Below are positions 1 to 12,924 of a DNA stretch of 64,000 nt, piece by piece. Origin of the DNA: Neolentinus lepideus HHB14362 ss-1 (lineage: Eukaryota > Basidiomycota > Agaricomycetes > Gloeophyllales > Gloeophyllaceae); assembly GCA_001632425.1 (NCBI GenBank), contig KV425569.1, positions 134,292-198,291 of the forward strand, given 5' to 3'. The notes under the pieces were generated by a model. That model had not been told where the DNA came from. It worked only from the letters and a program-made list of their open reading frames with translations, and did not search any database. The number at the start of each line of letters is the position of its first letter. The stretch's first letter is position 1. Made by a program: the position numbers and the translations under genes.

Positions 1-650
1 GTTTACGACCGGAAAGGTGCACAGTTCGACTTTCTCGAATCAATTCAGGGCGCGGAGCGGGCAAGCTAATCCGACTTGAGGTAAACCAACTGCTCCGCTC
101 AGAACAGACGGGACAGATGATTTATTCCACGTGTCTCGTATCTGAAAAGGAGATGACATCCCGGATGAAGGTCGAGCTAAGCTATTTGCAGGAAATGTCC
201 GGATTTATTGGCTGTTCGCCCCAAAAGGTTGTACATGTCTCGTATTTAGCTCCGGATACACTTGGAACAAAATCCGAGTTCCCCAGTGAGTGTCCTTTTT
301 TTTGCGCTCCCATCAAAAGGACAGGTCATTTGCTCGCTGTGTATGTCATCAGCGTTCCGTCCCTCGGCTGGTCGCCGCTGTCGGGAGCCTGAGAACGACC
401 TTATTGACTTCTGCTCGCAGCAAGAACCTGCCTCGGTCAGCCCACGGCAACGTTCTACTTCTATCCATAATCAATCGTCGGCCAGAGCGGTGTTATTTGT
501 ATCAGAATCATATTTTGGCCGGCAGATCGAGTAATTATAGGTGCGATGCACGAGACTCCGGCAGCATGCCACGACAAACAATGAGGCTCTTGCCTTGTCG
601 GACACCACTACTGTCCACCTCTTGGTAACTTCTCTGCTCTACTTAGAGTC
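1..650. other. Left-edge non-coding stretch
   Basis: No convincing gene is seen here. The open frames between 117 and 628 overlap each other in different frames and have no recognisable domain or splice structure. The last hundred bases probably hold the promoter and 5' leader of the transporter that starts at 651. Confidence 0.5.
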
Positions 651-3185
651 ATGAGCAATTCCCACGATACTGGATTCACCGTTGAACAAGAAGAGAAAAA
701 TGGTATCACTACTGTCCGTTCCGATGTGCAAGAGGCTGGAGGCCCACCGGGGGGTAGTGAGGGGAAGACGGCGCCTGCGGATATTCACAATATTCCTTAC
801 AAGTACGTGGCTTGACTGGGAGTCCCAACATCTACTAACCTGATTATCTCAGCAACATGAAGGTTGTGTTCCCTGGGTGAGTACTTGAAGAGCGTGAATC
901 GTATTCCCGCTGGACGTTATTGGTATCGCATCTACTAGGATACTGCTGGCCGGTGAGCTGCACTCCCAGAACTAGGAATGATGCCTATACAGCCTTGCTA
1001 ACGATTAGTGCAGTGTTTATGGCTGCACTTGATCAGACTATCACCGCTGTCGCATTGCCCACGATAGTGAATGATATCGGTGGAGAGACCGGCTACAGCT
1101 GGGTTGGGACAGCTTACTTGTTGAGGAAGTATCTTATTGAGCTTTCGCGGCGGTGTCACTAATCTTCCGGCCCACAGTGTCTGCGTGTACGTTGATCCTG
1201 CTTAGGATGGACGACCAAAGTCTTATTGGGTTCAGGTGTCGCGCCCGTCTACGGCAAAATTTCTGTAAGTCTGGGTGCGGCTACTTACACCATCGCACCC
1301 CGCCTGACAAGCGTGTCAGGATCTTTTCGGCCGCAAACCCGTGTATTACTTTGCTCTGTTTGTATTTCTTTTGGGCTCTGCTCTTTGCGGAGCCGCCCAG
1401 ACTTTTGTCTGGCTTGCTATATGTGAGTGAATCAAATCGTCAGGTCTCCAAGTTTGCCCCTAGGAAGTTCTGACTGTTCTGTCATAGGTCGAGGACTGCA
1501 AGGTATCGGCGGAGGAGGCTTAATCCAGCTTAGTCAAATCACAGTATCAGACATAAGTAAGATATGTGTATACTTGTTCCACAACATCTCACTATTATTC
1601 ACAGCGCCATTACATCAACGAGGAAATTATCTTGGAATGATCGGGGCGATATGGGGTGAGTCTGTCGTCGGAGATTTGGACAAGAATTTCATGGAGTAAC
1701 CCTTCTTGAGGCATGGCAAGCGTTGTCGGACCCTTGGTGTGTTCTCATCTGTCCATCCTCTTGCTGAGTTGCTACACTGATTGTGGTTCTAGGTCGGGGG
1801 CGCGTTAACGGATGCATCCAGCTGGCGCTGGTGTTTCTGGATTGTCAGCTGTTTTCTGATCAGTCACGCTCAGCCCAGTACTGACACTATTGTAGAATCT
1901 TCCGACAGGTGGCATAGCCGCTTTCATAATTTTCGCATTCCTCAAACTGAATCCGACACAAAAGAAAACGGTGAGGGAGATGGCAGCCGCCTTCGACTTT
2001 TTGGGTCTTTTCTTGATCCTTGGAGGCATCGCGTGCCTGCTTGTCGGGTTCAACAGCGGACAAACTGCTTGGAAGACAGCTGAAACCATTGCGCTTCTCA
2101 CAGTTGGGGGGTTGCTTACCATGGTGGCTTTGATTCACGAGAACTTTACGAAGCGGAATCCCATCATTCCACCAAGACTTTTCACAATGCGCACGACAGC
2201 GGGTATCCTCGTATCCACTTTTCTGCACGGTATTGCATTTTTTGCCGGCAATTACTACCTACCGGTGTACTTTCAAGTGTTAGGTGCCAGCGCGATAATG
2301 GCAGGCATCAAGACGATGGCGTATTCGTTCGTATCGGCTATGCTGGCCTCCATTGCAGGTTTACTCGTCGCGCGCACTGGCAAATACAGAATGATACTTT
2401 GGTGTTCGTGGGCTGTCATGACCCTTGGTTATGTATGTTTTTGGTCGTCCTCTCTTTTTTGTCGCTTACATTAAGTAGGGACTCATGATCAGGTTGAATG
2501 AGAAAACAAGCATGTAAGTAGAGTAAACGCCATGCTACTGTACACCCTGACTTGGCATGTTAGCGCTTTACAAGAGATTTACATCCTTATAGCCGCGCTC
2601 GGGGTAGGACCTTTGTTCCAGGTTCCTTTACTCGGTCTGGTCTACGCTCTTTTCCTCCGAACTGCACGTATTAATATACTACTTCCGCAGTTTTACAGGC
2701 CGCCATGCCAGTTAAGGATATGGCCATGTCTACTGCCACGTTCAATCTCCTTAGGTAGGTACTCGCGATGATATCCACACTACGCCTATCCAACCTCGAG
2801 TAGGACCATAGGTGGGACCATAGGAATATCCATAGGTGATGCTATCTATGCTACGGACTTGCAACGTCGTCTCCGCTCCATATCTGGTTACCATCCGAGT
2901 ACTGGATTTGGCGTCACGAACGACGTTCGAGGACTGAAAGATATACAGGTGAGCGGAAAGCTTCATCCATCACGTCTTCATCCAACGTCCTTCAGCCGAT
3001 CCAACTGCGCAACGAAGTCTTCGCTGCTTACACTCGGAGCTTGTCTCTGATCTGGTCAGTAAAGCTGGTTAGCGCATTTGTTGATCTACTGATGAAAGAA
3101 TCGTCAGGGTTGTTATGACTCCGATAGTCTTCGTCGGGTTTCTCTTCAGTAAGGAACCTCATCATGCCGCATTTTGCATTCGTTA
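651..3185 (+). CDS. MFS multidrug/metabolite transporter, DHA2 (DHA14-like) type
   Basis: This is a plasma-membrane proton-driven efflux carrier of the major facilitator superfamily. The start at 651 opens a polar cytosolic N-terminus (MSNSHDTGFT). After two short introns comes the family motif LDQTITAVALPTIVNDIGG around 1030-1080. Next are the intracellular-loop motif GRGLQGIGGGGLI (about 1490) and GGALTDASSWRWCFWI (1800-1850), which is motif C-like. Hydrophobic helices continue through 2000-2440, and AAMPVKDMAMSTATF lies near 2700. At least eight introns are needed. The last exon, spliced at about 3110, encodes VVMTPIVFVGFLF and stops at the TAA at 3183-3185. Known relatives export toxins, azoles or secondary metabolites; the substrate here cannot be told. 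The convergent neighbour is a GMC oxidoreductase, but no other biosynthetic genes adjoin. Confidence 0.85.
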
Positions 3186-3681
3186 ATCATTCATTCATTA
3201 GTAATTCCTGTACGCACCTATTCTTTGAAGCGTCCTTCGCGTCCCACGGAACCGCAACCAAAGGACACCCCCGGAGTTTCAGGTACTTTGTCCTTAGCTC
3301 CACCGCCCTCAGATATCTGATCTCGTCTCCTATTGTGCCCCCTAGTCTGACATGCACACGAAGTGTTGTCTCAGTAAACCGGCATATCTGGAGTGCCGTA
3401 CAGAGGCTGAACAGACTGAGGGTTAGAGTGTATTATATCAATGTGCATCCGTCTGAACGCTTTCGTATTGGCTGCATCATTATTGGTTACCTTAGTCGTC
3501 ACACTGCGAGAATGCGCATGTCGGCAGCTTTAATTCCCGAATCACAACTCGTTAGATTCACAGCATTGTCCGGTTAGCGCTTGTCCGTACTAAGAAGTCA
3601 AGTCTCTGCACCAGTATTCCAGTGATTACACAGCCGCTTTGATTATGTCCGCAGCCTGAAGCAACGTATATGAGCTCATGG
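3186..3681. other. Intergenic, between two convergent genes
   Basis: This is about 500 bases between the stop of the MFS gene and the stop of the GMC gene on the other strand. It should hold both 3' ends. The long open frame at 3164-3577 has no recognisable domain and is judged to be chance. Confidence 0.5.
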
Positions 3682-6565
3682 CTACAGGTAAGCTGGAGTG
3701 ACAATTGCGCGCACCTTCTCCGCAATCGCATAAACAGTAGCTTGGATGTGAGTCCCAATCTCGAGAGGTATGACGCTAGCATCTACCACGCGAAGATTCG
3801 CAGTGCCGTAGACTTTCAAAGAAGGATCCACGACCCCTGATGGGAGTTAGCAGAAAACGACGTGCAATGACATGAGCATACGCACCCCCAAGATCCTGAG
3901 ATGCAAGAGCAACCGTGCCTGATCACTGCCTTCAGATAACGAGATATGTCACGGCGCGGTTACGTACCAATAGGGTGGAATATGGACTAGGAAAAGAACT
4001 CAGCGTCGTTTTGAACTACTGATGGCAATACGCACTTGAAGATATGTTCTTGTGTAACTGAGAGACTCGGCGATCAGCTTTGTGGCGTGGAACACCTTCG
4101 ATTGACCCTTACTTCAGGAAATCAGCACTAGCTGGTGGTGTACTAGCACCAGCGACGTATTGCGCAAGTGGCGGCGTCCCAGCAATCGTTGTCCCTAGTT
4201 CACCGCCCTCGAGCATGACTGTCGAATCTACAGAAGGGTTCATTAGTCGACAAGCAGAGGACGACTCTGTTAAAGACATACCAATCTCGTGCATGAGATA
4301 GTTCGGATTTATGGAAGGAGGTGCAGTTGGATTGGCACTGCTAATATGCTACCGCACGGGCTTCAATTGTACTGCTGTATTAAATGGTCATACATACTTA
4401 CAGTAGAGCCTCGGCTGAAAGGGTGCTATAAAATCGATGTAAGCGAACTGGCGACTGCTAGTGACTAAAGCGCTTACGAGGAAAATGGTATAAAGAGTCA
4501 TATATGCGCTTCCCGGACTAGGAGGCGTGCTAGTCTCTCCACCACCGGGTAACATCAGAAGCTCGAGGAAAGGGACATCGTCATCGGACAGCCACTGTAG
4601 CTGTATATCCAGCTGTGCCTTGTACAAAGGGGATATATCAGGTTGAGTTGCCTCTGCCGTGAGGTTAGCCTTCATTTCTTGCAATGTCTCGTTTGAGACG
4701 AGGTAAGACATCGGGACGAACACAGCAGCAGGTATCGTAGCTGCATATAAGCCGTCATTCATGGTTTCGCTATGCAACGTTCAGGACGTCAATGCTCTGA
4801 ATAGATTGAATTCACGTACTACTCCGAAAGCTGCTGTAAGGCGAACGTGAGATTGTTTCGAAGTTGATCTTTGGATGAACAGGTCAAATGTATATATAGG
4901 GAAGCGTCATAATAATCGCACCAAAACCATTGACTCCTGGGTGCAAGAGGAAGTCGCGTGGGACAACTCCTTGGTCCTGCAGGAGGTAAGATATGGTTGT
5001 GATGAATGAACGAGTGTGTTACCTGCAGGTTTTCCCCTACTTGAGGCAAATCTAGTAGGACCGGGATGCCCAAATTGGACAGAATTGTAGCGTTTCCAAT
5101 ACCTATGTTACGATGGGTTCCGGTAAGATATCTAGCTGCTTGCAAGATCATACGAACCGGATAACTCTAGTAATTGCGGGGATTGTACAGAACCTGAAGG
5201 CCTTTTTGAGTCTCGATCACCGTAATGAACTGGGTAGCTACCTGCAGACAGTATAACTTCCTTCGATGCATTCACTGTCAAGGTATCACGTCCGAAGACG
5301 AACTGCACACCCGTGGCAACGAGATTCCCTGAGGCGTCCGTGGCATTCTGGAAGACCACCTTCGTGGCCTACGGGAGAATATTAGGAAGAACACATATGG
5401 AAGTACGTAAGGACAGACCTGTGCACTTGTGAGTATGTGCAAGTTCGAGCGGCAAGCACCCAGAGGAAAGTACGAGTTCGCAGCATACGACCGGATACCA
5501 AGGTCTCTATTTATAGCAAACGGCACGTTCCAAACGCCGGTCGCATTTCCGTTGTTCTTGAAGGGGAATTAGTGGTCAACGCATGAAATACAGGTCTGCA
5601 CGAACAGGATCAGAATTAGTGGCAACGCCGAGACTGTTCAAGGCCTCGACAAAGGGATATGTTATGTTGCTGTAGTATGTATTATATGAAACCTGAAAGA
5701 GTGTCGTCAAGAACGTCTGGATCGTTGACACAAGAACAAGCGTAACGCACATTAACAGGACCAGACGCTCCATGGAACTGTGAAATATCTTGCGCAGAGG
5801 GTGGAACAGAATCAGGAAAAATTCCGGGGCCGTAAGGAGGATTATACGTCTCCGATTTCTCAAAATACGGTAATAGACTGGTCCAGTTCCATGTAGGTCC
5901 ATTACCAAGCTGTTCCCAGTCATCGTATTCTGTGCCTGATGCTCTCGTCCATGCCATGAAGTTGATCCCAGTCGAACCTCCGAGCATTTTACCCCTGGAT
6001 AGAAGAAGTGTGATGAAAGTGCTTCGCAGAAGAACAAGCTGCCAAACCTTGAAAACAGAATCGAAGAATTGTAGGTGCCTTCTTGGGGTGTGGTAAGGAA
6101 ACCCCAATCAAATGCCGGATTGCCTATTGATTGCCCAAAATTCTCTGGCAGGAATATCAATTCCGGACTCAACTGAAGCTACATCATTGCTGTCACATAC
6201 CCGGTATGTCAATTAAGGGTTCATACTGATGGTAAACCCCAGCTTCGATAACTCCCACCGTAACATTTGGGTTCTCCGTCAGTCGAGTCGCAAGAGTAAG
6301 GCCAGCAGGTCCCGCCCCTGATTTGAAGTAGAATTAATTTCACCGAAGGAGCAGAGTATGGAGTATATACCACTCACCTACAATGATATAATCAAATGGT
6401 ATTGCCGAAAAGAGTGCCGCATTCGCCTGGAGGGCTTGCCACAAGTCAGCACGTCTGGAACTTCGCGCTCGGAATGTACATACCTCGGTAGCAGGAACTT
6501 TGAGCGACAGATACAGCGGCCAGTCCGAGAATTGTAGCAACAAATATCACTACCATCCGATGCAT
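3682..6565 (-). CDS. GMC-family FAD oxidoreductase (aryl-alcohol oxidase-like)
   Basis: This is probably a secreted FAD oxidoreductase of the glucose-methanol-choline family, which oxidises alcohols and passes electrons to O2 or quinones in wood decay. The first ATG at 6565 gives a signal peptide ([19 protein letters not shown] core). Intron 1 follows, then PFDYIIVG joined across intron 2 to [12 protein letters not shown], the FAD-binding loop, and VGVIEAG. GMC signature 1 is [17 protein letters not shown] near 5990. Signature 2, [12 protein letters not shown], lies near 5190-5150. The C-terminal domain has the catalytic His of HPIG|GTVALA, split by an intron at about 3915-3965. The second active-site His is in [14 protein letters not shown] near 3720. 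At least ten introns are present. One intron (about 4110-4285) is unusually long and open. Both catalytic histidines are intact, so the gene looks functional. The exact substrate class is uncertain. Confidence 0.85.
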
Positions 6566-7899
6566 AGTCCGAGGAGAAGGAGTGTAAACGAGAGAGTGGG
6601 TGTTATCGTCGCTCCTCGCTAATCTTTAAAAAGCATGTATATTTCATGCATGTACCTCGCGAAGACATTACATCTGCCACGCCACAAGTATCACGTCGCC
6701 AGCTGCGAAGTTTCCCATCGCTGATCCGGAACGCGGCAGTATATGCTAGCTAGGTACTTCGCATTTCAGGCCTTCGCGGTGTTCATTTCTGGCACGAGCT
6801 TTTCCGTTTCCGATCTGTTCCCGGAGTCTGAGAGGACATATCCCAATATGGCCTGGAAGACTCGAGCAGCCTCCCAGTTAGATTATTCCCAAGTCAGCCA
6901 GCAAGTTTCAGCTTTGTTCCTAGCATGGTTGAAGCCATCAGGTATCGACGCTGCGGAGACCCGGCATGGTCTCGGAGAAAGCGGACATGACTTTCCCACG
7001 GGCCCAATGTTGGCTTCAACGGTTCAAGTAAATTCAGCTTGGAAGATCATCTGCTCTCGCTATATATCTGGTGTCTAAATTTGCATGTCCTGCACAGTCT
7101 GGAAGGACTCTTCTCAGCCTCTGATTAATATTCATCGCCATATAGTTGGACCGCACGGGCTTCCGGCTTTCTAAGCTACGTCGCTTGAGAGAAGATGACC
7201 GGTAGCATTACGGAGATTCTCCCATGACAATTGCTCTCATCCCCCTTGGCACGACATCACGAGCGACGAGGCACACCCCCAGTCCAGATGAAGATCAGAA
7301 CCCTGAGCAGAAGTTCAAGGTGTCGTCGGCATTGATGAAAGATTGACGCTCAGGCTTCGGTCCAGGATGTAACGTCATTACAGTTTCACCGCAAGGCAGT
7401 TGCAGAGCTGGAACATCTGCGGCTGGACTAGTCGGCTGCGTTGGAATGGCCTCGGTGGTCCCGGCTGCTATCGTGTTGTCCACAAGTTTCAGCGATTTCG
7501 ATGTAGGATAATGTCTCTCGGAGTACTTGAGACCTGCGAAACTCTAAAAGTATGTGCTCTCATGCAAGTGTGCCTGAATTACAGCGCAGTTACTACTCCC
7601 GTGGCGTTTTGTCTACAGACCAACTTGAAGCTAGTGTTCGACAAGACTGCAAGATGTGGAGCGCGCGGTAGCCGCGTCTGCTCTCTGCACGACTAGCTTA
7701 GAGGATGAAGGAACAAATCCAGATCCACTCATTAGAACTTGTAGATTCTGGAGGGAAGCCACCTTACCATACGACCTGCGTTGCATCTGCAGGCGACAGC
7801 TGCACCCTAGTGCCAATCTGTCGATGAGCTCTGCGTGGTAGTTTCGTGAGCCCTGAGTCGGATGTTATAAACTTTAAGTTCTGATTGAATGATGTGGCT
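6566..7899. other. Gene-poor stretch with unassigned open frames
   Basis: The first 150 bases are the GMC gene promoter. An open frame on the plus strand at 6743-7078 starts hydrophobic (MLARYFAFQAFAVFISG) but has no recognisable domain. A minus-strand frame at 7295-7483 is proline- and acid-rich and could be a last exon of an unknown gene reaching to about 7816. Neither can be supported as a gene from sequence alone. Confidence 0.3.
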
Positions 7900-9800
7900 G
7901 ATCATAGGTCACTTCGCGGGTAACGGGATCCACACGGCACTTGCACCAGGGCACACCGTGCTCAGGTGTCGACCTGACCCAGCATACTCAAGAGTATTTG
8001 TCACCCTACCCATGATGTAGCGAGCTAAGGGCTTGGAAACCATAGTGGACAGACAGGGACTCCGCTGCATCTGGGGAACGGCACGGGAGCGACCATGCCT
8101 CAAGAGTCATGAAGACCGGCGGTACAATGGAGGTAACAATAGGTTGAGCCATCATTATACTGTCGAACAGGCCTTGAACAAGGGCGGACGGACCACACTG
8201 CGGCAATAGCGTAGGTACGCCGCACTGATCGCGCGCTTAAAATCACGAAGGACGCATTATTTCCGCCTTCTTGACATAGATGGATCTACAGCGAGAAGAC
8301 AAGAAAACGAAGTTGTGAGTTGTTCTACTGCTGAATTCCAAATGAGCTGCAGCAGAGTCACTATTAGTGGATACTCTTGCAGTGGAACTTACCACGATAA
8401 TATTATTTTCGGAGATCAATGCATTCGAAACACGAACAATGTCCTCTCCCGGTATTGACACGGGTATCGTCTTATTGGTGTGTGAAAGCTCCGTAATTAG
8501 TCCTTTCACCCCTTCTTCTTAGCACCCCGCCCCCAATTGAAGGCTTGACTTTCTCTATCCAGCCCCAGACCACGGTCGTGGAATGCCAGCCACATGACAA
8601 GGATCCTGCCGCCAGGAGCAGGAGAGAACGGGGAGTTCGGTAACGTTTTTAGGATCAGTATGGAGCAAGATGGACCAAACGTTCGGGAGTAAGGAGTCGG
8701 TACCGGTAGCAACACAGGGGATACTCATAAGGTACAAAACCTCTCCACGCTCTCATCCGAGGCTCAAGTACTGTGACAGAAATCCATGTCACAAGCGTCA
8801 CCAGCAGTGATTAGATGAACCGATCACTAAGAAAATCGAGAGATATGATGCTGCACGTAGCCCCTGTTTCTGCAAACTGAGAACCTATCCAATATAGTAT
8901 TGTCGGGTCACGCACCATAGTGATAACACACTCATCGCGAGATGAAGATATGACTCGGCAATGGAAGTTAGTGACAGCTACAGCCGCAGTGCTTGCATAA
9001 GAATGATAGCCACAGACTTGTTATTAGATTCGAGCGTGGACTCGAGAGATGCAGCTGGAGCCAAACACGGATTAGCTGAATCCTGGTGATATATGAGCGG
9101 TTAGTAGATGCTTAGTGTGAATCCTCCGAATATAAGGCGCTTCGATTATCGCGCACGAGATGATCTGCTATGGATCTCTCTCTGCGCGAAGAGTTATTCA
9201 TTGCTAAATCGAGGATGGTCTTGGAGGTCGAACCGGGTATTGGGACGCGCCTCTTGGCAGTATTATCAGCACAGGCGAGAGCAGACTCGGAGGCCATGCA
9301 CGCATTGTCGGTACCACAGCCGGTAGTTGAATCTCGCGAACTTGGGGCATGATGCATCCTGGTGCAATCAATGGGAAACGTGCTACTAATTGTGTGGAGT
9401 TTGTGAATTCGCAGTGATAGACTTGAAAGCATGAGTGAGCTCCAGAGTCAACTGAGCCAATCCGTGAATCATGCAAGATTGTGAACGCGAACACCTTCAG
9501 CCACCAATCAATATTATTGTCGGTGCTTGTGGCAAGTATCCCGTGCTTGTTTCACCGAAGACAACAATTGACGAGCAATGTTCGACACCAGCATCAACAG
9601 TTTCTGTGAGGACATGATCCGCGGACACGTCCAGACTGCGCAGGTGATATTTGACCTTTTCTGGGATCTGGGGATCTAGAACCACAGCCTGAGAGCAGTC
9701 CTCATCGGATTCTTCTCGCCAATGATGCGTTGCGAGAGGAAACTCGGTCTGAGAAAAATCCCGCAAGTCTTATACGGGTTCCGCTTGTGGCTATCATCGT
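7900..9800 (-). pseudogene. Degraded F-box-like protein locus
   Basis: Short minus-strand pieces match, in the expected order, the agaricomycete F-box protein family also present at 24.8-26.1 kb. VKYHLRSLDVSADHVLTE near 9650 resembles the family's HLRSL segment. LAFTILHDSR near 9480 follows. NSPFSPAPGGRILVMWLAFHDRG near 8620 resembles its late beta-rich part. PGEDIVRVSNALISENNIIV near 8420 comes last. The pieces lie in different frames with stops between them, and I could not build a continuous spliced reading frame. It is therefore called a relic, though a diverged intron-rich gene is possible. No F-box motif itself was located. Confidence 0.3.
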
Positions 9801-10448
9801 CTGCGAAGGCTTGTGCACTGTGGCTGGTTCGATTATGATTAATGAGTTTCGGAGCATGATGATTGGGCGTCTATCCCATTCAGATGAAGGTGGCGCTCAC
9901 TTTCACAGCGCTAGTATGACGTGGCGGGACCGAAACATAGTACTAGCACTGAGACAACCACTTCTTGCCAAACGAGAACCCCAGGATGTAAGTGAAATAT
10001 GCCAAAGCTTTGAATGTCAATCGGTATTTGGGACGACCTTGCCGAGGCGGAACGGAAGCAAATCTGAGGTGTATTGATGAACAGATTGTGGCTCGGCAAT
10101 CACAACTTTCCTCATGCGGACTTCGAACCTGTGCAGGATCGTTGAAACCCTCCAGTTCTCTCATAGAAATACTCACAAACCTGCTTTTTTTTTTGCACGA
10201 ATGCTTGCTCAGGATAAATGAAAACAATAGCCAAGGTGAGAATCTGTGATATTTATCAATGGAGAACAGGATCAACGGCAAACAGTGCGCCCCTCCATCA
10301 GTCCGAGCATGGGAATCAGTGTGGCCTTGTGATGAGATGCAAGAGGACCTTTTGGAACGAGATGGACGCTCCTTACTTCTGCGCACTGACAACCGCTCCC
10401 CCCTCCCTCTCCTCTCCATTCCGACTTCATTAGAAAACACAGAATAGT
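9801..10448. other. Intergenic and promoter region of the FAD monooxygenase
   Basis: No gene is recognised. The long minus-strand frame at 9943-10524 overlaps the start of the monooxygenase and looks like a shadow. A C/T-rich tract (10385-10425) just upstream of the ATG at 10449 is the kind of pyrimidine stretch often seen near fungal transcription starts. Confidence 0.4.
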
Positions 10449-12551
10449 ATGGCGACAAACGATAGAGCTTTCCCGCTGCAGTTTGTAGTAGTTGGAGGCA
10501 GCATTGGCGGTCTGGCGTGCGCATATGCGCTCCAAAAAGTCGGGCATCAGGTCGTTGTGCTCGAGCAGAGCGATGGTGAGTTCAAGGTGAGCAGTGTGCC
10601 ATCAAGCTCCCATGTTAGGCAGGCCCGAAGCTGATGATGTTGGAAGAGCAAACGCGGTATGCGGTGTCCTCCGAATATGACCCGCCCTTTGTGTGAGTGG
10701 GGGCTCGGGCCTGAGCTGGAAAAAGTGGCGGTAAAAGCATCTGGCATCTCATTCCTCGTCGGTGCGTGCGCATGTATCTACCTAACAGCATTTATCCACT
10801 AACGAGGTGTATAGGTGGGACAGGCGAGAAGATTGGTCTTACGGTCTTCCATGAACATATCATGAAAAACTTTCGCGCGGACTTCCTCTTCGTTCAGGTA
10901 CGTTCATCCCTCACATCACGCGCCTTACTATGACTCATTCATTTTTAGCACGGCCAAATTTACTCCATGCTTACATCCCTCGCCCACTCCGTCGGGGTCG
11001 AGATCCGGTATAACACCACCGCAGTCGATGTCGACCCGTACTGCGGTGTCCCGCCTCTGGTAAACGGACACTGCCCCTTCGCCTCCTCCTCTTCCTTGCC
11101 TTCAACACCCTCGACGTCCTCACCATCCCATCCTCATTCCCCCGCGCACTTTGACTTCGACCCCTCGGGTCGCCCGGCGGTGTACCTGGACAGCGGCGAG
11201 GTGCTGACAGCAGATATTGTTCTGGGTACGGATGGCCGGGATAGTTTGGTCCGGAAAACAGTCGTGAGTTCTCGGGACACCGAGTGGATTGATGATCAGA
11301 ATACGTGGAGTATCAAGTGAGTGCATTTGGCCGATCACCTCGCTGTACTTGCCAGGTGTCACTGCGTGGGGTAGACGTTATACTGACAAAGGTCCTATTT
11401 CTGGGTCCGTGTTTTGATAGTCTATCAATACCCACAGAGGAGATGAGAGAAGACGATGACCTAAGGGATCTGTGTGAATCCCTGGATGTAAGTCATATCT
11501 GTGACCAGCCACTAGTTTGGGTTCTGTTGTCCCAGATCTCTGTATCATGATGAGTCACTCCGAGATTCTGACCGCCGTTCAACACAGTGGTCAATATGGC
11601 TCGGGGATGGATATGGAGTGTACGGATGCCTAACTGTCAGTGTGTATGCGGTTGATGTGTGCCCGATAACTGACGATCACGTTGTTTCATAGGACAAAAA
11701 GTCGACGTACTCGTTAGTCATAATCTGGCCTGAGACTCCAAACGACAAGGTAGCATCACCATCGTGGTATGAAGAGCATCCAGTCGAGAACATTGACTGG
11801 GACAGCAGACCGCTAGAAGTGCGGTGAGTATTACAACATCATTCTCGTCAAATTGTGAACTCGATTGGTGCCTAGGCTCAAAAAAATGATCAAACTCGCT
11901 AAGACTTTCACGTACGCGGAAGACAGCGTCCGTGAGCCAATTGACAGTTGGATACACGAGAACGGGCGGGTTGTCCTCGCCGGAGACGCCGCACATCCCC
12001 TACTACCGACAGGCTCGCACCACGTCGCGATGGCAATCGAGGACGCCGTCACGCTCTCGCACCTCCTGTCTAATGTCGTTTTCCCCTCCATGATCCCTCT
12101 CCTACTTACCGCATACGAGGAAATCCGGCAACTACGCACACAACTTGTGCAGGTCTCTGAGCCGCGCAAACGGGCATTCACATCGTTTCCTAAGGGACCA
12201 GAGCAGGAGATGCGCGACCACGGGCTGCGCGAGGCGATGCTGCAGGCGAAGCTTGACTGGGAAGACGCTGATGCGAACTATCTCCGCGAGGAGTGGAAGG
12301 AGTACATCGAGCTGTTCAATTACGACGCGCGCGAGGCCGTGGAGGATTGGTGGGCGAAGTGGGGCGCGCTTGTGAGACGGGGGATGCGGTATAGCTCGAG
12401 CAATGAAACGTCAAGGACGTTGAGCGATACGGATATGAGTGAGTCGGATGTGTCGTTTGATTATTCGGAGGTGAAGAGCCCCCAGGTGGAAGTCTCGGTG
12501 TCGTCGACATCAGCAGATGGGATAGATATTTTGCAGGACTTGTTTTTATGA
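10449..12551 (+). CDS. FAD-dependent monooxygenase, salicylate hydroxylase-like
   Basis: This is a flavoprotein hydroxylase that would use NAD(P)H and O2 to hydroxylate an aromatic or polyketide substrate. The N-terminus has the dinucleotide-binding loop VVVGGSIGGLACAYAL and the acidic strand end VVVLEQSD. Exon 2 gives RCPPNMTRPLCEWGL, a segment typical of this group. The GD motif is GTDGRDSLVRK near 11230. The second FAD motif is VVLAGDAAHPLLPTGSHH near 11970, followed by AMAIEDAVTL. At least seven introns are needed, among them about 10588-10650, 10763-10815 and 10898-10949. A serine/proline-rich insert (about 11085-11155) sits between two beta strands and is unusual for the fold. The tail after 12400 is acidic and low in complexity. 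The TGA at 12549 follows FL. The substrate is unknown. Confidence 0.85.
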
Positions 12552-12924
12552 TAGTGGGAGTGTATGCTGGGTATAAATGTTCCTATGTTGTATTTTTATC
12601 AGTATGGCTAGTCTCCTTAGAGTGTACTGTACATACCCACACCGCTCGTTGTCGTCGCATTTGTATTGCTGTCTGCTGCCCGTACGTAGTCGGTTCGCTA
12701 CGTTCGTATTATAGTATTTAATACTATATTTTTAAGAGTTTAACATGGTATCGAGCAGGATTTTTTCCGGTCATGCCATTTCGCGACGCGCGTGATGCCA
12801 TGGGATGAGCACGTGCACAATGATTACCACGTGACTCATGTTGAAGTCGCGTCGCGTTTCCGCCTGTCCGCGACGAACCACGTCAACTATTTCTGCGAAA
12901 TCTGGCAGCTGCCCTCCCAGCGCA
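12552..12924. other. Intergenic region
   Basis: This separates the monooxygenase stop from the chosen start of the Ase1-like gene. It contains an A/T-rich block at about 12705-12740 that may be a terminator or core promoter. No gene is seen. Confidence 0.4.

Noticed and set aside
3164..3577. 137-residue plus-strand frame after the transporter
   Set aside because: It overlaps the last coding bases of the transporter in another frame and resembles no protein family.
9943..10524. 193-residue minus-strand frame
   Set aside because: It overlaps the start exon of the FAD monooxygenase antisense, with biased composition and no domain.
651..12551. Secondary-metabolite cluster made of MFS, GMC oxidoreductase and FAD monooxygenase
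   Set aside because: No backbone enzyme (PKS, NRPS, terpene synthase) or pathway regulator lies among them, and a degraded F-box locus and Ase1 adjoin. Such genes are common singly in Agaricomycetes.
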